Origin: Actinacidiphila bryophytorum
GTDB lineage: Bacteria; Actinomycetota; Actinomycetes; Streptomycetales; Streptomycetaceae
Reading direction: 5' to 3'
Length of the DNA stretch: 64,000 nt
NCBI RefSeq assembly: GCF_016916835.1
Contig: NZ_JAFFIX010000018.1
Span: 1-64,000, forward strand
Shown: piece by piece, positions 1 to 7,628 of the stretch
Layout of the letters: every line of letters begins with the position of its first letter
How positions within the stretch are numbered: position 1 is the first letter of the stretch
Notes under the pieces: generated by a model
Seen by the model: only the letters and a program-made list of their open reading frames with translations
Databases searched by the model: none
What the model was told of the DNA's origin: nothing
Position numbers and translations under genes: made by a program

Positions 1-211
1 AGTTCGTCGGCCGTTTCAAATCGGCCGGTTTGGCTTCTGCGCTCCCCGCATTCCGAAAACGCACAGGCGGACGGCACACGGCGAGGCCGTTGTCGTTCGT
101 CAGTTCGTTGCGGGATGGCCGTCCGGGAACCGACCAAGATCGGTGCTCACGTCGGACAGCTCGCAGTACGTTACGCACCTGGCCGATGTGTGTCAACTTC
201 GTGCCGGGACC
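1..211. other. Unassigned left-edge sequence
   Basis: I see no convincing gene here. The short open frames lack ribosome binding sites and actinomycete codon bias. The neighbouring gene to the left lies outside the window. Confidence 0.5.
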
Positions 212-239
212 TTCACAACCGCGGGTCACCCGTTAGTCT
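212..239 (+). promoter_or_regulatory. Probable sigma-70 (HrdB-type) promoter of the trpS leader
   Basis: A -35-like TTCACA at 212-217 is followed by a 16-nt spacer and a -10-like TAGTCT at 234-239. The leader-peptide ATG starts 7 nt further on, the spacing expected for a leaderless transcript starting at or next to the A of the ATG. The call rests on sequence resemblance only. Confidence 0.6.
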
Positions 240-246
240 TGCCTGC

Positions 247-291
247 ATGACGACGTATACGTGCCACAGCACCCAGTGGTGGGCCGCCTAG
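247..291 (+). CDS. Trp-rich leader peptide of the trpS attenuator
   Basis: This 14-codon open frame reads MTTYTCHSTQWWAA and has tandem Trp codons at 277-282, just before the stop. The stop codon falls in the loop of a perfect hairpin (281-300). Short leader peptides with adjacent Trp codons are the hallmark of ribosome-mediated attenuation. That mechanism has been described for the auxiliary, indolmycin-resistant tryptophanyl-tRNA synthetase gene of Streptomyces coelicolor, which has the same gene neighbourhood. No ribosome binding site precedes the ATG; the -10 element 7 nt upstream suggests leaderless translation. Confidence 0.8.
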   Translation: MTTYTCHSTQWWAA

Positions 292-364
292 AGGCGGCCC
301 GGACTCACGTATGCACCCCACGGCCGCCGCTCAGGCGGTCGTTCTGCGTTGTCGACGGCCGTGG
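281..364 (+). promoter_or_regulatory. Attenuator with mutually exclusive hairpins upstream of trpS
   Basis: The segment at 281-288 pairs perfectly with 293-300 around a TAGA loop. The 293-299 strand (GGCGGCC) can instead pair with an identical complement at 322-328. That second complement also lies in a larger hairpin, 318-326 with 356-364 (9 perfect pairs). A ribosome stalled on the Trp codons at 277-282 would mask the first strand and free 293-299 to pair with 322-328, breaking the downstream hairpin. The pairings are read directly; which hairpin terminates transcription is inference, since no clear U-tract follows. Confidence 0.65.
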
Positions 365-420
365 TGAGCGGTGGTCTCCCGACGAAGCCCCCGGTCCCGG
401 GGACGGAGGAGACGGCAGCG

Positions 421-1431
421 ATGACTCGTATTTTCAGCGGGGTCAAGCCCACAGGGCACCTGACACTCGGCAACTACCTGGGTGCTCTGCGGCGGTGGGC
501 CGAGGAGGACCAGCACCGGGCGGAGTCCCTGTTCTGCGTGGTGGACCTGCACGCCCTGACCGTCGAGCACGATCCGGCGCGGGTGCGGCGGCTGAGCCGG
601 CAGGCGGCGAGCCTGCTGCTCGCGGCGGGGCTCGACCCCGCCGTGTGCACGGTCTTCGTGCAGAGCCACGTGGACGAGCACGCACGGCTGTCGTACCTGC
701 TGGAGTGCGTCGCCACGGACGGCGAGATGCGGCGGATGATCCAGTACAAGGAGAAGTCGGCGCGCGCCCAGGCAGCGGGGCAGGGCGTACGGCTGTCGCT
801 GCTGACGTACCCCGTGCTGATGGCGGCGGACATCCTCGCGTACGGGGCCGACGAGGTGCCGGTCGGTGAGGACCAGACGCAGCACGTGGAGCTGACCCGG
901 GACCTGGCCGAGCGGTTCAACCAGCGGTACGGCGGGACGTTCGTGATCCCGCGGGCGACGCAGCCCGCGGTGGCGGCGCGGGTGATGGACCTGCAGGACC
1001 CGGCGTCGAAGATGGGCAAGTCGCACGAGGCGACCGCGGGGATCGTCTACCTGCTGGACGAGCCGGACGTGGTGGCGAAGAAGGTCATGCGGGCGGTGAC
1101 CGACAGCGAGCCCGGGGTCAGCTACGACCGGGAGGCCAGGCCCGGCCTCGCGAACCTGCTGGAGATCCTGGCGTCCTGCACGGGCAAGGAGCCGGCTGCG
1201 CTGGCGGCGGCGTACGACGCGGGCGGGCTCGGCTTCGGTGCGCTGAAGCGGGAGACCGCGGACGCGGTGGTGGAGCTGCTGCGGCCGTTGCAGGCGCGGC
1301 ACGCCGAGCTGAGTGCGGACCCCGGGTACATGGACGGGGTGCTGCGGGAGGGGGCGGCGCGGGCGCGGGCGATCGCCCGGCCGACCGTGGACGCGGCCTA
1401 CCGGGCGATGGGGCTGCTGCCGCCCGCCTGA
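421..1431 (+). CDS. trpS: Tryptophanyl-tRNA synthetase, auxiliary TrpRS1 type
   Basis: This cytoplasmic class I synthetase (336 aa) charges tRNA-Trp with tryptophan. The nucleotide-binding HIGH-like motif is degenerate, reading HLTLGNYLG near residues 13-21, and the KMSKS loop reads KMGKS at about 197-201. The start at 421 follows a GGAGGAG box and begins the family-typical MTRIFSG; an upstream in-frame start at 349 would add unconserved residues. Its Trp-Trp leader and its position next to proC match the S. coelicolor auxiliary synthetase, known to confer indolmycin resistance and to be induced when Trp-tRNA charging fails. A second, housekeeping trpS is expected elsewhere. Resistance is inferred from family. 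Confidence 0.93.
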   Translation: MTRIFSGVKPTGHLTLGNYLGALRRWAEEDQHRAESLFCVVDLHALTVEHDPARVRRLSRQAASLLLAAGLDPAVCTVFVQSHVDEHARLSYLLECVATDGEMRRMIQYKEKSARAQAAGQGVRLSLLTYPVLMAADILAYGADEVPVGEDQTQHVELTRDLAERFNQRYGGTFVIPRATQPAVAARVMDLQDPASKMGKSHEATAGIVYLLDEPDVVAKKVMRAVTDSEPGVSYDREARPGLANLLEILASCTGKEPAALAAAYDAGGLGFGALKRETADAVVELLRPLQARHAELSADPGYMDGVLREGAARARAIARPTVDAAYRAMGLLPPA

Positions 1432-1435
1432 ACCC

Positions 1436-1453
1436 CGGGCGGGCAGCCGCCCG
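1436..1453. terminator. Hairpin between convergent trpS and proC
   Basis: Seven-bp perfect GC arms surround a GCAG loop in the 40-bp gap between two convergent genes. It is a plausible bidirectional terminator without a U-tract, as is common in Streptomyces. Confidence 0.5.
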
Positions 1454-1471
1454 TGACCTGGGGGTGCCGGT

Positions 1472-2281
1472 TCAGGCGCCGGAGGCCAGCTCGCGGCTGC
1501 GGTCGCGGGCGGCCTCCAGCGCCGCCAGGAGGGCTGCGCGTACGCCGTGGTTCTCCAGCTCGCGGATGGCACTGATGGTCGTACCGGCAGGGGAGGTCAC
1601 GGCCTCGCGGAGCTTGACCGGGTGCTCGCCGCTGTCGCGGAGCATCACGGCGGCCCCGATCGCGGACTGCACGATGAGGTCGTGAGCCTGGGCGCGGGGC
1701 AGGCCGAGCAGGATGCCCGCGTCGGTCATGGCCTCGACCAGGTAGTAGAAGTAGGCGGGGCCCGAGCCGGACAGGGCGGTGGCCGCGTCCTGCTGCTTCT
1801 CGGGGACGCGCAGGGTCTTGCCGACCGGCTGGAAGATGGCTTCGGTGCGGGCGAGGTGGGTCTCGTCGGCGTGCCGGCCCGCCGAGATCACCGACATGCC
1901 CTCGTCGACGAGGACCGGGGTGTTGGGCATGACCCGCACGACGGGGGTGCCCTCGGCCAGGCGGTCCTCGAAGAAGGCGGTGGGGATGCCGGCGGCGGCG
2001 CTGATGACCAGGCGGTCGGCCGGTACGTGCGGGGCCAGCTCGTCCAGCAGGGCCGACATGTCCTGCGGTTTGACGGCGAGGATGAGGGTGTCGGCGGACT
2101 CGGCCGCCTCGGCGTTGTCGACGGGCTCGATGCCGTAGCGGGTGCGCAGCTCGTCGGCCCGGTCCTTGCGGCGGGCGGTGACGAGCAGGTCGGCGGGTGC
2201 CCATCCGGCCCTGATCATGCCGGAGAGCAGGGCCTCGCCGATCTTTCCTGTGCCGAGGACGGCGACTGTCTGCTGGGTCAT
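1472..2281 (-). CDS. proC: Pyrroline-5-carboxylate reductase
   Basis: This 269-aa enzyme reduces pyrroline-5-carboxylate to proline with NAD(P)H, the last step of proline synthesis. The N-terminal Rossmann motif GTGKIGEALL follows MTQQTVAVL directly, and the C-terminal half carries the helical dimerisation region with the conserved ALSGSGPAYF stretch. The ATG at 2281 is chosen because the family starts just before the glycine-rich loop; an open frame extends upstream to 2338 but is not conserved in character. A CATCAT -10-like hexamer lies 6 nt before the ATG, suggesting a leaderless message. It is convergent with trpS. Confidence 0.94.
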   Translation of the reverse strand: MTQQTVAVLGTGKIGEALLSGMIRAGWAPADLLVTARRKDRADELRTRYGIEPVDNAEAAESADTLILAVKPQDMSALLDELAPHVPADRLVISAAAGIPTAFFEDRLAEGTPVVRVMPNTPVLVDEGMSVISAGRHADETHLARTEAIFQPVGKTLRVPEKQQDAATALSGSGPAYFYYLVEAMTDAGILLGLPRAQAHDLIVQSAIGAAVMLRDSGEHPVKLREAVTSPAGTTISAIRELENHGVRAALLAALEAARDRSRELASGA

Positions 2282-2351
2282 GGGGCCATGATGCCGCGGC
2301 CGGGCCGCGGGCCGCGGCGCCGTCCACGTCGCGGTCACGCGGCCTCCCGGC

Positions 2352-3089
2352 TCAGGTGGTACGGCGGCGCAGGGTCGCGGCGCCCAGGGCCAGGGCGAGG
2401 ACGGCGCACCCGGCGACCACGGCGAGGTCGCGGACGAAGTCGCCGGTGACGCCCGTGTGGTGGACGACCTGGCTCATGCCGTCCACGGCGTACGACATCG
2501 GCAGCACGTCGGAGATCCCGGACAGCACCGGCTGCATGTCGCCGCGCGGCACGAACAGGCCGCACAGCAGCAGCTGCGGGAGCAGGACGGCCGGCAGGAA
2601 CTGCACCGCCTGGAACTCGCTCGCCGCGAAGGCGCTCACGAACAGGCCCAGCGCGGTGCCGAGGAAGGCGTCGGCGAGCGCGACGACCAGCAGCAGCCAG
2701 GCCGACCCCGTCACGTCGAGGCCGAGCGCCAGGAAGGTCAGGCCCGTGGCCAGCGCGGCCTGGACGACCGCGACGGCACCGAAGGCGAGGGCGTACCCCA
2801 CGAGCAGGTCGGCCTTGCCCAGCGGCATCGTCAGCAGGCGCTCCAGGGTGCCCGAGGTGCGTTCCCGCAGCGTGGCGATCGACGTCACCAGGAACATTGT
2901 GACCAGCGGGAAGATGCCCAGCAGTGAGGCGCCCGCCGAGTCGAAGGTGCGCGGGTTGGCGTCGAAGACGTACTTGAGCAGCGTCAGCAGGACGCACGGC
3001 ACCACCAGCATCAGCGCGATGGTGCGCGGGTCGTGGCTGAGCTGGCGCAGGACCCGGCGGGCGGTGGCGAGGGTGCGGGACGGATTCAT
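2352..3089 (-). CDS. ABC-2 type transporter permease
   Basis: This 245-aa integral membrane protein has about six hydrophobic segments and the ABC-2 membrane-domain layout typical of drug or lipid exporters (for example the stretch ending ASEFQAVQFLPAVLLPQ). Its ATG overlaps the stop of the upstream ATPase gene (ATGA), so the two are translationally coupled and should form one exporter. The substrate cannot be read from sequence. ABC-2 permeases of this length usually work as dimers with two ATPases. Confidence 0.88.
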   Translation of the reverse strand: MNPSRTLATARRVLRQLSHDPRTIALMLVVPCVLLTLLKYVFDANPRTFDSAGASLLGIFPLVTMFLVTSIATLRERTSGTLERLLTMPLGKADLLVGYALAFGAVAVVQAALATGLTFLALGLDVTGSAWLLLVVALADAFLGTALGLFVSAFAASEFQAVQFLPAVLLPQLLLCGLFVPRGDMQPVLSGISDVLPMSYAVDGMSQVVHHTGVTGDFVRDLAVVAGCAVLALALGAATLRRRTT

Positions 3090-3880
3090 CGCGGGGTCGC
3101 CTCCGTGGGGGCTGCCGTTGAGGCTTCGGTACGGGACTCGTCGGCCTTCGCCTGGTCGACCAGGTGCAGGAAGGCCTCCTCCACGGTGTCGGCGCCGGTG
3201 CTGCTGCGCAGCGCCTCGGGGGTGTCGTCGGCCAGCAGCCGGCCGTCGCGCAGGAGCAGCAGGCGGTGGCAGCGCTCGGCTTCGTCCATGACGTGCGAGG
3301 AGACCAGGACGGTCGCGCCGCGCTCGTCGGCGAGGCGGTGGAAGAGCTTCCACAGGTCCCGGCGCAGGACCGGGTCGAGCCCGACCGTGGGCTCGTCAAG
3401 GACCAGCAGCTCCGGCTCGCCCAGCAGGGCGACGGCCAGCGAGACCCGGCCGCGCTGGCCGCCTGACATCGCCCCGGCCAGGGCGTCCGCGTGCGAGGTG
3501 AGGTCGACGTCGTGCAGTGCGCGCTCCACCTGGGCCGCGCGGTCGCGGCGGTGGATGCCGAGGACGGCGGCGTAGTAGTCGAGGTTCTGCCGCGCGGTCA
3601 GGTCCGTGTACACGGACGGGGCCTGCGTCACGTAGCCGACCCTCGGCCGCAGGTCGCGGTGGCCCGCGGGCCTGCCCAGGACCGTCAGGGTGCCCGTAAC
3701 GTGGGCCTGCGAGCCCACCAGGGCCCGCATCAGGGTGGACTTTCCGCAGCCGCTCGGGCCGAGCAGACCGGTGATCTTGCCGTGCGGGATCGTGAATCCC
3801 AGGCCGTCCAGTACGGTGCGGCCACCCCGGGTGACCTTGAGCCCCTCCGCCTCGACGGCCGCCGGGTGTTTATTCATCAT
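3086..3880 (-). CDS. ABC transporter ATP-binding protein
   Basis: This 264-aa ATPase carries Walker A (GPSGCGKST), the signature MSGGQRGR and Walker B (LLVLDEPTVGLDP). It energises the ABC-2 permease encoded downstream with a 4-bp overlap. Two adjacent ATG codons (3880 and 3877) are possible starts; both lie inside a 21-bp-arm inverted repeat, and no good Shine-Dalgarno sequence is evident. A longer frame reaches 4162 but runs through the intergenic repeat element and is rejected. The substrate is unknown; a TetR- or PadR-like regulator encoded elsewhere may bind the repeat. Confidence 0.88.
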   Translation of the reverse strand: MMNKHPAAVEAEGLKVTRGGRTVLDGLGFTIPHGKITGLLGPSGCGKSTLMRALVGSQAHVTGTLTVLGRPAGHRDLRPRVGYVTQAPSVYTDLTARQNLDYYAAVLGIHRRDRAAQVERALHDVDLTSHADALAGAMSGGQRGRVSLAVALLGEPELLVLDEPTVGLDPVLRRDLWKLFHRLADERGATVLVSSHVMDEAERCHRLLLLRDGRLLADDTPEALRSSTGADTVEEAFLHLVDQAKADESRTEASTAAPTEATPR

Positions 3881-3903
3881 ACGATGAATAAACACCCGGC
3901 GGC
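3858..3903. promoter_or_regulatory. 46-bp inverted repeat covering the ABC transporter start codon
   Basis: Two 21-bp arms (3858-3878 and 3883-3903) are perfect complements around the 4-nt centre ATAC. The centre is AT-rich (TTTATTCATC facing GATGAATAAA), unlike the surroundings. The arrangement resembles a TetR-family operator and contains the first codons of the ATPase gene. Confidence 0.75.
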
Positions 3904-4253
3904 TGCCGCCGTCAACCCCCGGGGGTGCCCTTGCGCAGGGCGGCGAGCGTTTTGCAGGGGCGCGGGGAACTGCGCGACCAGCCCACCACCCGCCGGTGGT
4001 CCGTCTCCGACAGGAACAGCCCCTTTCGGTCGGTGACGACCCGCGCCCCGGCGGGGGCTGGTCGCGCAGTTCCCCGCGCCCCAGGGGGTTGTCCCCTTGC
4101 GGAAGGGGCACCGCCCAAGCCACGGGGAACCGTCCAAGCCACCGCGGCCGGCGGAAGCGCATCGCCCGCGCAGGGGGCGCGGCCCCGGGATGGGGGGTGG
4201 GTCAGGGTCATCCCCTATGGCCCTGGAGGGCGGAGTGGGGGGACCGTTGCGGT
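3904..4253. repeat. Intergenic region with an inside-out copy of the dispersed palindromic element
   Basis: No gene is supported. The 20-bp core GGGGCGCGGGGAACTGCGCG occurs at 3957-3976 and its reverse complement at 4063-4082. Here the order of the two cores is reversed relative to the fuller copies near 9.6, 47.3 and 51.0 kb. The flanking sequence is low-complexity GC. Confidence 0.6.
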
Positions 4254-4724
4254 ATGAGTCGTTCATCCCGCAACATCGCTGTGTCCAGCGCGGAGAAGCG
4301 GCAACTGGCCGTGGCCTCCGCCACCCTCGGCCCGTGGCGCCCCGCGGCCGTCGTCGGCGCGCTCGGCGGGGGCGTGTCATTGGCGCTGCACCTCGTACAG
4401 GGCCACTTCGGGCTCGGCATCCTGTCGGGCGCGATCTCCATCGCGGCCCTGCTCTTCTTCTGCGTCGGCGGCGCCGGCGCCGTCCTGGGCTACTCCTCGC
4501 GCGGCACCGGCCGCGACCGGCGCCTGCGGCGCTGGGCGCGTTCCCACCCGTGGCAGGTGGCGGCGGTTCCTGCCGGGCTGATGTTCCTCAGCGACATGAT
4601 CATCCGGCAGGTGCTGACCAGCCAGGGCTTCTTCAGCACGATATGGACCGGGCTGTGGCACGGTGCCGTGGTCGCCGCCGTGGTGGGCGGGGTCGGGGTG
4701 TTCGGGGCCGCGCGCCGGCAGTAG
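4254..4724 (+). CDS. Small multi-pass membrane protein of unknown function
   Basis: This 156-aa protein has four hydrophobic segments, roughly residues 32-46, 53-75, 98-112 and 133-152, separated by a basic loop (RGTGRDRRLRRWARSH). I do not recognise a family. The ATG at 4254 gives a compact protein with a polar N-terminus; longer upstream frames run into repeat DNA. Only 3 bp separate its stop from the convergent XRE regulator. It may sit in the cytoplasmic membrane; no function is inferred. Confidence 0.65.
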   Translation: MSRSSRNIAVSSAEKRQLAVASATLGPWRPAAVVGALGGGVSLALHLVQGHFGLGILSGAISIAALLFFCVGGAGAVLGYSSRGTGRDRRLRRWARSHPWQVAAVPAGLMFLSDMIIRQVLTSQGFFSTIWTGLWHGAVVAAVVGGVGVFGAARRQ

Positions 4725-4727
4725 CCG

Positions 4728-5582
4728 CTACCGCCGCGGCGGTGCCGCGGCGGGCTCGGGGTCCGGGGCCGGGCGGGCGAGCAGCTGGAGGCGTCCGTAC
4801 GAGGGCGAGCCCGGCTCGGCGTGGTAGGTGACGAGCATCTGCCCGGGAGCCGAGGGCAGGGCCAGCTTCTCGTAGTGCAGGTCGAGCGGGCCGACCTGCG
4901 GGTGCCGCAGCAGCGTGCGGCCGCTGGTCTTCTGCCGCACGTCCTGGCGGCCCCACAGCGTGCGGAAGCGCTCGCTGCGCAGGCTCAGCTCGCCGATCAG
5001 CTCGGCGAGGCGGGGGTCTTCCGCGGCGCCGACGAGCGAGCGCAGGTAGGCGACGGACTTGGCGGTCATGGCGTCCCAGTCGCGGTAGAAGTCGCGCATG
5101 GACGGTTCGAGGAAGGCCGCACGCAGCGTGTTGACGCCGGGTGCGAAGAAGGGGTTCAGGGCGACGGCCATGGCGTTGGCGGCCAGCGTGGTCATGTAGC
5201 GGCCGTGCACCAGGGCGGGGGTGGTGGTCCAGTTGTCGATGAGCGTCTGCACGTCGTGGCTGACGCGCTCGGGACCGGTCGGGCCGCGGCGGGCGGCGCC
5301 CGGCGCGGGGGCCGCGGCCAGCTGCGTCAGGTAGCGCTCGGCGTCGGTGTCGAGCTGCAGGGCGCGGGCGATGCTGGACAGCACCTGGTGCGAGGGGTGC
5401 TGGTCGCGGCCCTGTTCGAGCCGCAGGTAGTACTCGACGCTGATGCCCGCGAGCAGGGCGACCTCCTCCCGGCGCAGCCCCGGGACCCGGCGCCTGCCGC
5501 CCTCGGGGAGTCCGACGTCGGCGGGCCGGATGCGTTCGCGGCGGGCGCGCAGGTAGTCGCCCAGTCGGCTTGCGGTGGCCAC
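4728..5582 (-). CDS. XRE-family regulator with MmyB-like ligand-binding domain
   Basis: This 284-aa regulator has an N-terminal helix-turn-helix (about residues 10-70, including RREEVALLAGISVEYYLRLE) and a C-terminal MmyB-like domain typical of actinobacterial XRE regulators that usually control an adjacent SDR oxidoreductase. The GTG at 5582 is chosen because a TACGGT hexamer lies 6 nt upstream (5589-5594), a leaderless arrangement. The gene diverges from the SDR at 5695, so the 112-bp gap is the likely operator. The MmyB domain probably binds a fatty-acid-like ligand, by family analogy. Confidence 0.88.
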   Translation of the reverse strand: MATASRLGDYLRARRERIRPADVGLPEGGRRRVPGLRREEVALLAGISVEYYLRLEQGRDQHPSHQVLSSIARALQLDTDAERYLTQLAAAPAPGAARRGPTGPERVSHDVQTLIDNWTTTPALVHGRYMTTLAANAMAVALNPFFAPGVNTLRAAFLEPSMRDFYRDWDAMTAKSVAYLRSLVGAAEDPRLAELIGELSLRSERFRTLWGRQDVRQKTSGRTLLRHPQVGPLDLHYEKLALPSAPGQMLVTYHAEPGSPSYGRLQLLARPAPDPEPAAAPPRR

Positions 5583-5630
5583 CGTTCCACCGTAAGCCCG
5601 GCGTACGGCCGCGTCCCGCGCGCAGCCTGT

Positions 5631-5656
5631 CCCTGCGGGTACCGGTGTCAGCAGGG
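5631..5656. promoter_or_regulatory. Candidate operator between XRE regulator and SDR
   Basis: CCCTGC and GCAGGG form an inverted pair spaced by 14 bp in the divergent promoter gap. This fits a homodimer site for the adjacent XRE regulator but is short and unproven. Confidence 0.35.
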
Positions 5657-5694
5657 TCTTACCCGCTGTGACCGGCGCGCGCATGCTCGGCCGT

Positions 5695-6630
5695 ATGAAC
5701 GCACTCACCCCTTCGAAGACGCGGCTGACGACCCCGTTCGGTTTCGCCGCCACCACAGACCAGGTGCTGGCCGGGCTCGACCTCGGCGGCCGCCGCGCCC
5801 TGGTCACCGGTGCCACGTCCGGGCTCGGCACCGAGACCGCCAGGGCGCTGGCCGCGGCCGGCGCCGAGGTCGTCCTGGGCGTGCGGGACACCGGCGCCGG
5901 CCGCCGCACCGCCGCCGCGATCCGCGAGTCCACCGGCAATGCGCGGGTCACCGCAGGGCGGCTCGACCTCGCCGACCTCGGCTCGGTACGGGACTTCGCA
6001 GCCGGCTGGGAAGGCCCGCTGCACATGCTCGTCAACAACGCGGGAATCATGGCGACGCCGCAGCTGACCCGTACCCCGCAGGGCCGTGAACTGCAGTTCG
6101 CGGTCAACTTCCTCGGCCACTTCGCCCTCACCACCGCGCTGCACCCGGCGCTCGCCCGCGCCGGCGGCGCCCGCGTGGTCTCGCTCAGCTCCAACGCGCA
6201 CCTGTACGCACCCGTCGTCCTGGACGACCTCGACCACCGCTTCCGGCCCTACCAGCCGCTCGGCGCCTACGGGGAGTCCAAGACCGCCGACGTGCTGCTC
6301 GCCGTCGAGGCGACCCGGCGCTGGGCCGGCGACGGCATCCTGGCCAACGCGGTCAACCCCGGCGCCGTCGCCACCAACCTCCAGCAGCACACCGGCGGCC
6401 TGCGCACCCCGCCCGAGCGCCGCAAGACCGTCGCCCAGGGCGCCGCGACACCCGTGCTGCTGGCCGCGTCCCCGCTGCTCGACGGCATCGGCGGACGCTA
6501 CTTCGAACACGGCGAGGAGGCGGCGGTGCTCGACGCGGCGCCGCCGCTCTACGGGGGCGGGGTCGCGCCCTTCGCCCTCGACCCGGGCAATGCCGAGCGC
6601 TTGTGGGACACCGCACTTGCGCTGCTCTAG
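5695..6630 (+). CDS. SDR-family NAD(P)-dependent oxidoreductase
   Basis: This 311-aa short-chain dehydrogenase/reductase has the cofactor-binding TGATSGLG motif near residue 39, NNAG near 112 and the catalytic YxxxK as YGESK near 192. The length and C-terminal extension resemble WW-domain-oxidoreductase or retinol-dehydrogenase-like SDRs. The ATG at 5695 (MNALTP) is preferred; an upstream ATG at 5668 is in frame. A CATGCT hexamer lies 7 nt before the ATG. The gene is divergent from an MmyB-type regulator, a common arrangement in which the regulator represses the SDR. The substrate is unknown. Confidence 0.9.
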   Translation: MNALTPSKTRLTTPFGFAATTDQVLAGLDLGGRRALVTGATSGLGTETARALAAAGAEVVLGVRDTGAGRRTAAAIRESTGNARVTAGRLDLADLGSVRDFAAGWEGPLHMLVNNAGIMATPQLTRTPQGRELQFAVNFLGHFALTTALHPALARAGGARVVSLSSNAHLYAPVVLDDLDHRFRPYQPLGAYGESKTADVLLAVEATRRWAGDGILANAVNPGAVATNLQQHTGGLRTPPERRKTVAQGAATPVLLAASPLLDGIGGRYFEHGEEAAVLDAAPPLYGGGVAPFALDPGNAERLWDTALALL

Positions 6631-6640
6631 CATCGGGCGG

Positions 6641-7060
6641 GTGACCTCGACCCCCGGCTCGGACGCACCGGACACCTCGAACGCACTGGACGCACTGCGG
6701 CGCGGCAAGTACGTGAGCGTCACCACCTACCGGCGCAGCGGCGAAGGTGTGCCGACCCCCGTCTGGTACGCCGTCTCCGACCGCGAGCTGGTCTTCTGGA
6801 CCGGGGCGGGCACCGGAAAGGTCAAACGGATCGGCAACGACGCCCGCGTCCAGGTCGCGGTCTGCGACGTCCGCGGCCGGATCGCCCCCGGCGCCGCCGC
6901 GTACGACGGCACCGCACGCGTGCTGGACGACGCGGGCAAGGCCGCCACCCGGCGGCTACTGGCCCGCAAGTACCTGATGGTGCGGCTCACCGACGTGGCA
7001 CGGAAGCTGGCCGGCAGGAGCGCGCGGCCGGGGCAGGTGGCGGTGGCCGTCACCTTCTGA
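6641..7060 (+). CDS. PPOX-class F420-dependent oxidoreductase
   Basis: This 139-aa split-barrel flavin/deazaflavin protein contains ALRRGKYVSVTTYRRSG, PTPVWYAVSD and GKVKRIGND, typical of the actinobacterial F420-binding PPOX class. It probably uses reduced cofactor F420 to reduce a small organic substrate in the cytoplasm. The GTG at 6641 is chosen because TAGCAT (6628-6633) sits 7 nt upstream, overlapping the stop of the preceding SDR, so it likely has its own leaderless promoter. The substrate is unknown. Confidence 0.86.
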   Translation: MTSTPGSDAPDTSNALDALRRGKYVSVTTYRRSGEGVPTPVWYAVSDRELVFWTGAGTGKVKRIGNDARVQVAVCDVRGRIAPGAAAYDGTARVLDDAGKAATRRLLARKYLMVRLTDVARKLAGRSARPGQVAVAVTF

Positions 7061-7066
7061 GGTGTC

Positions 7067-7086
7067 GGCGCTGCGGTTTCAGCGCC
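7067..7086. terminator. Weak hairpin at the convergent stops near 7.07 kb
   Basis: GGCGCTG and CAGCGCC form a 7-bp perfect stem between and slightly into two convergent genes. Confidence 0.35.
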
Positions 7087-7573
7087 TGCGCTTCTTGGCT
7101 TTCGCGGGCTTCGCGGACTTCGCGGACTTCGGGCGGGCCGAGGCCTGGCGGGCGAGAGCCGCCTCGTACTCGCGGCGGCGCAGTGCCTCGCCGGGGGCCT
7201 CGGACAGGGAGCGCACGAAGTACGCGAGCAGTGCGCCGATGAAGCCGATCGCGTACAGGCCCTGGTTCTCGGCCGCCGCAGCCGGGCGGGCGGAGAAGCC
7301 CTTCCAGGTGCGCTGGAAGGCCAGCACGCTGCACACGGCGAAGCCGACGAAGGCGATGGCGGTGACAAAGCCGCCGATCTCGGCGTCGGAGAGCCCCTGG
7401 AAGCCGAGCCGCAGCACGAACGCGCCGGCCGCGGCCGCCGCCAGCGACCCGGCCGCCGCGGCGGCCCTGCGCCACCCGTAGCCCCGGTCGTGCTCCACCC
7501 ACGTGGTCCCGAACCACCGGATCGCCTCCGGCGCGGGGCCGGCCTCCGTCCGGGCCTTCGTCAGCTCGCTCAC
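7079..7573 (-). CDS. Three-pass membrane protein, unknown function
   Basis: This 164-aa protein has three hydrophobic stretches (AAAAAGSLAAAAAGAFVL, VTAIAFVGFAVCSVLAF and YAIGFIGALLAYFV) and a lysine/alanine-rich basic tail that would lie in the cytoplasm. The GTG at 7573 (VSELTKART) is chosen for the polar N-terminus and a CATACT hexamer 6 nt upstream; the frame stays open to 7858 through the neighbouring gene. No domain is recognised. The repeated Ala-Lys-Pro motifs of the tail resemble low-complexity nucleic-acid-binding tails, but this is only compositional. Confidence 0.65.
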   Translation of the reverse strand: MSELTKARTEAGPAPEAIRWFGTTWVEHDRGYGWRRAAAAAGSLAAAAAGAFVLRLGFQGLSDAEIGGFVTAIAFVGFAVCSVLAFQRTWKGFSARPAAAAENQGLYAIGFIGALLAYFVRSLSEAPGEALRRREYEAALARQASARPKSAKSAKPAKAKKRRR

Positions 7574-7628
7574 CGGTCCAGTATGGCCGGAAATGCGGGC
7601 GCACCCCCCGTGACCGCGGTCACCCCAC

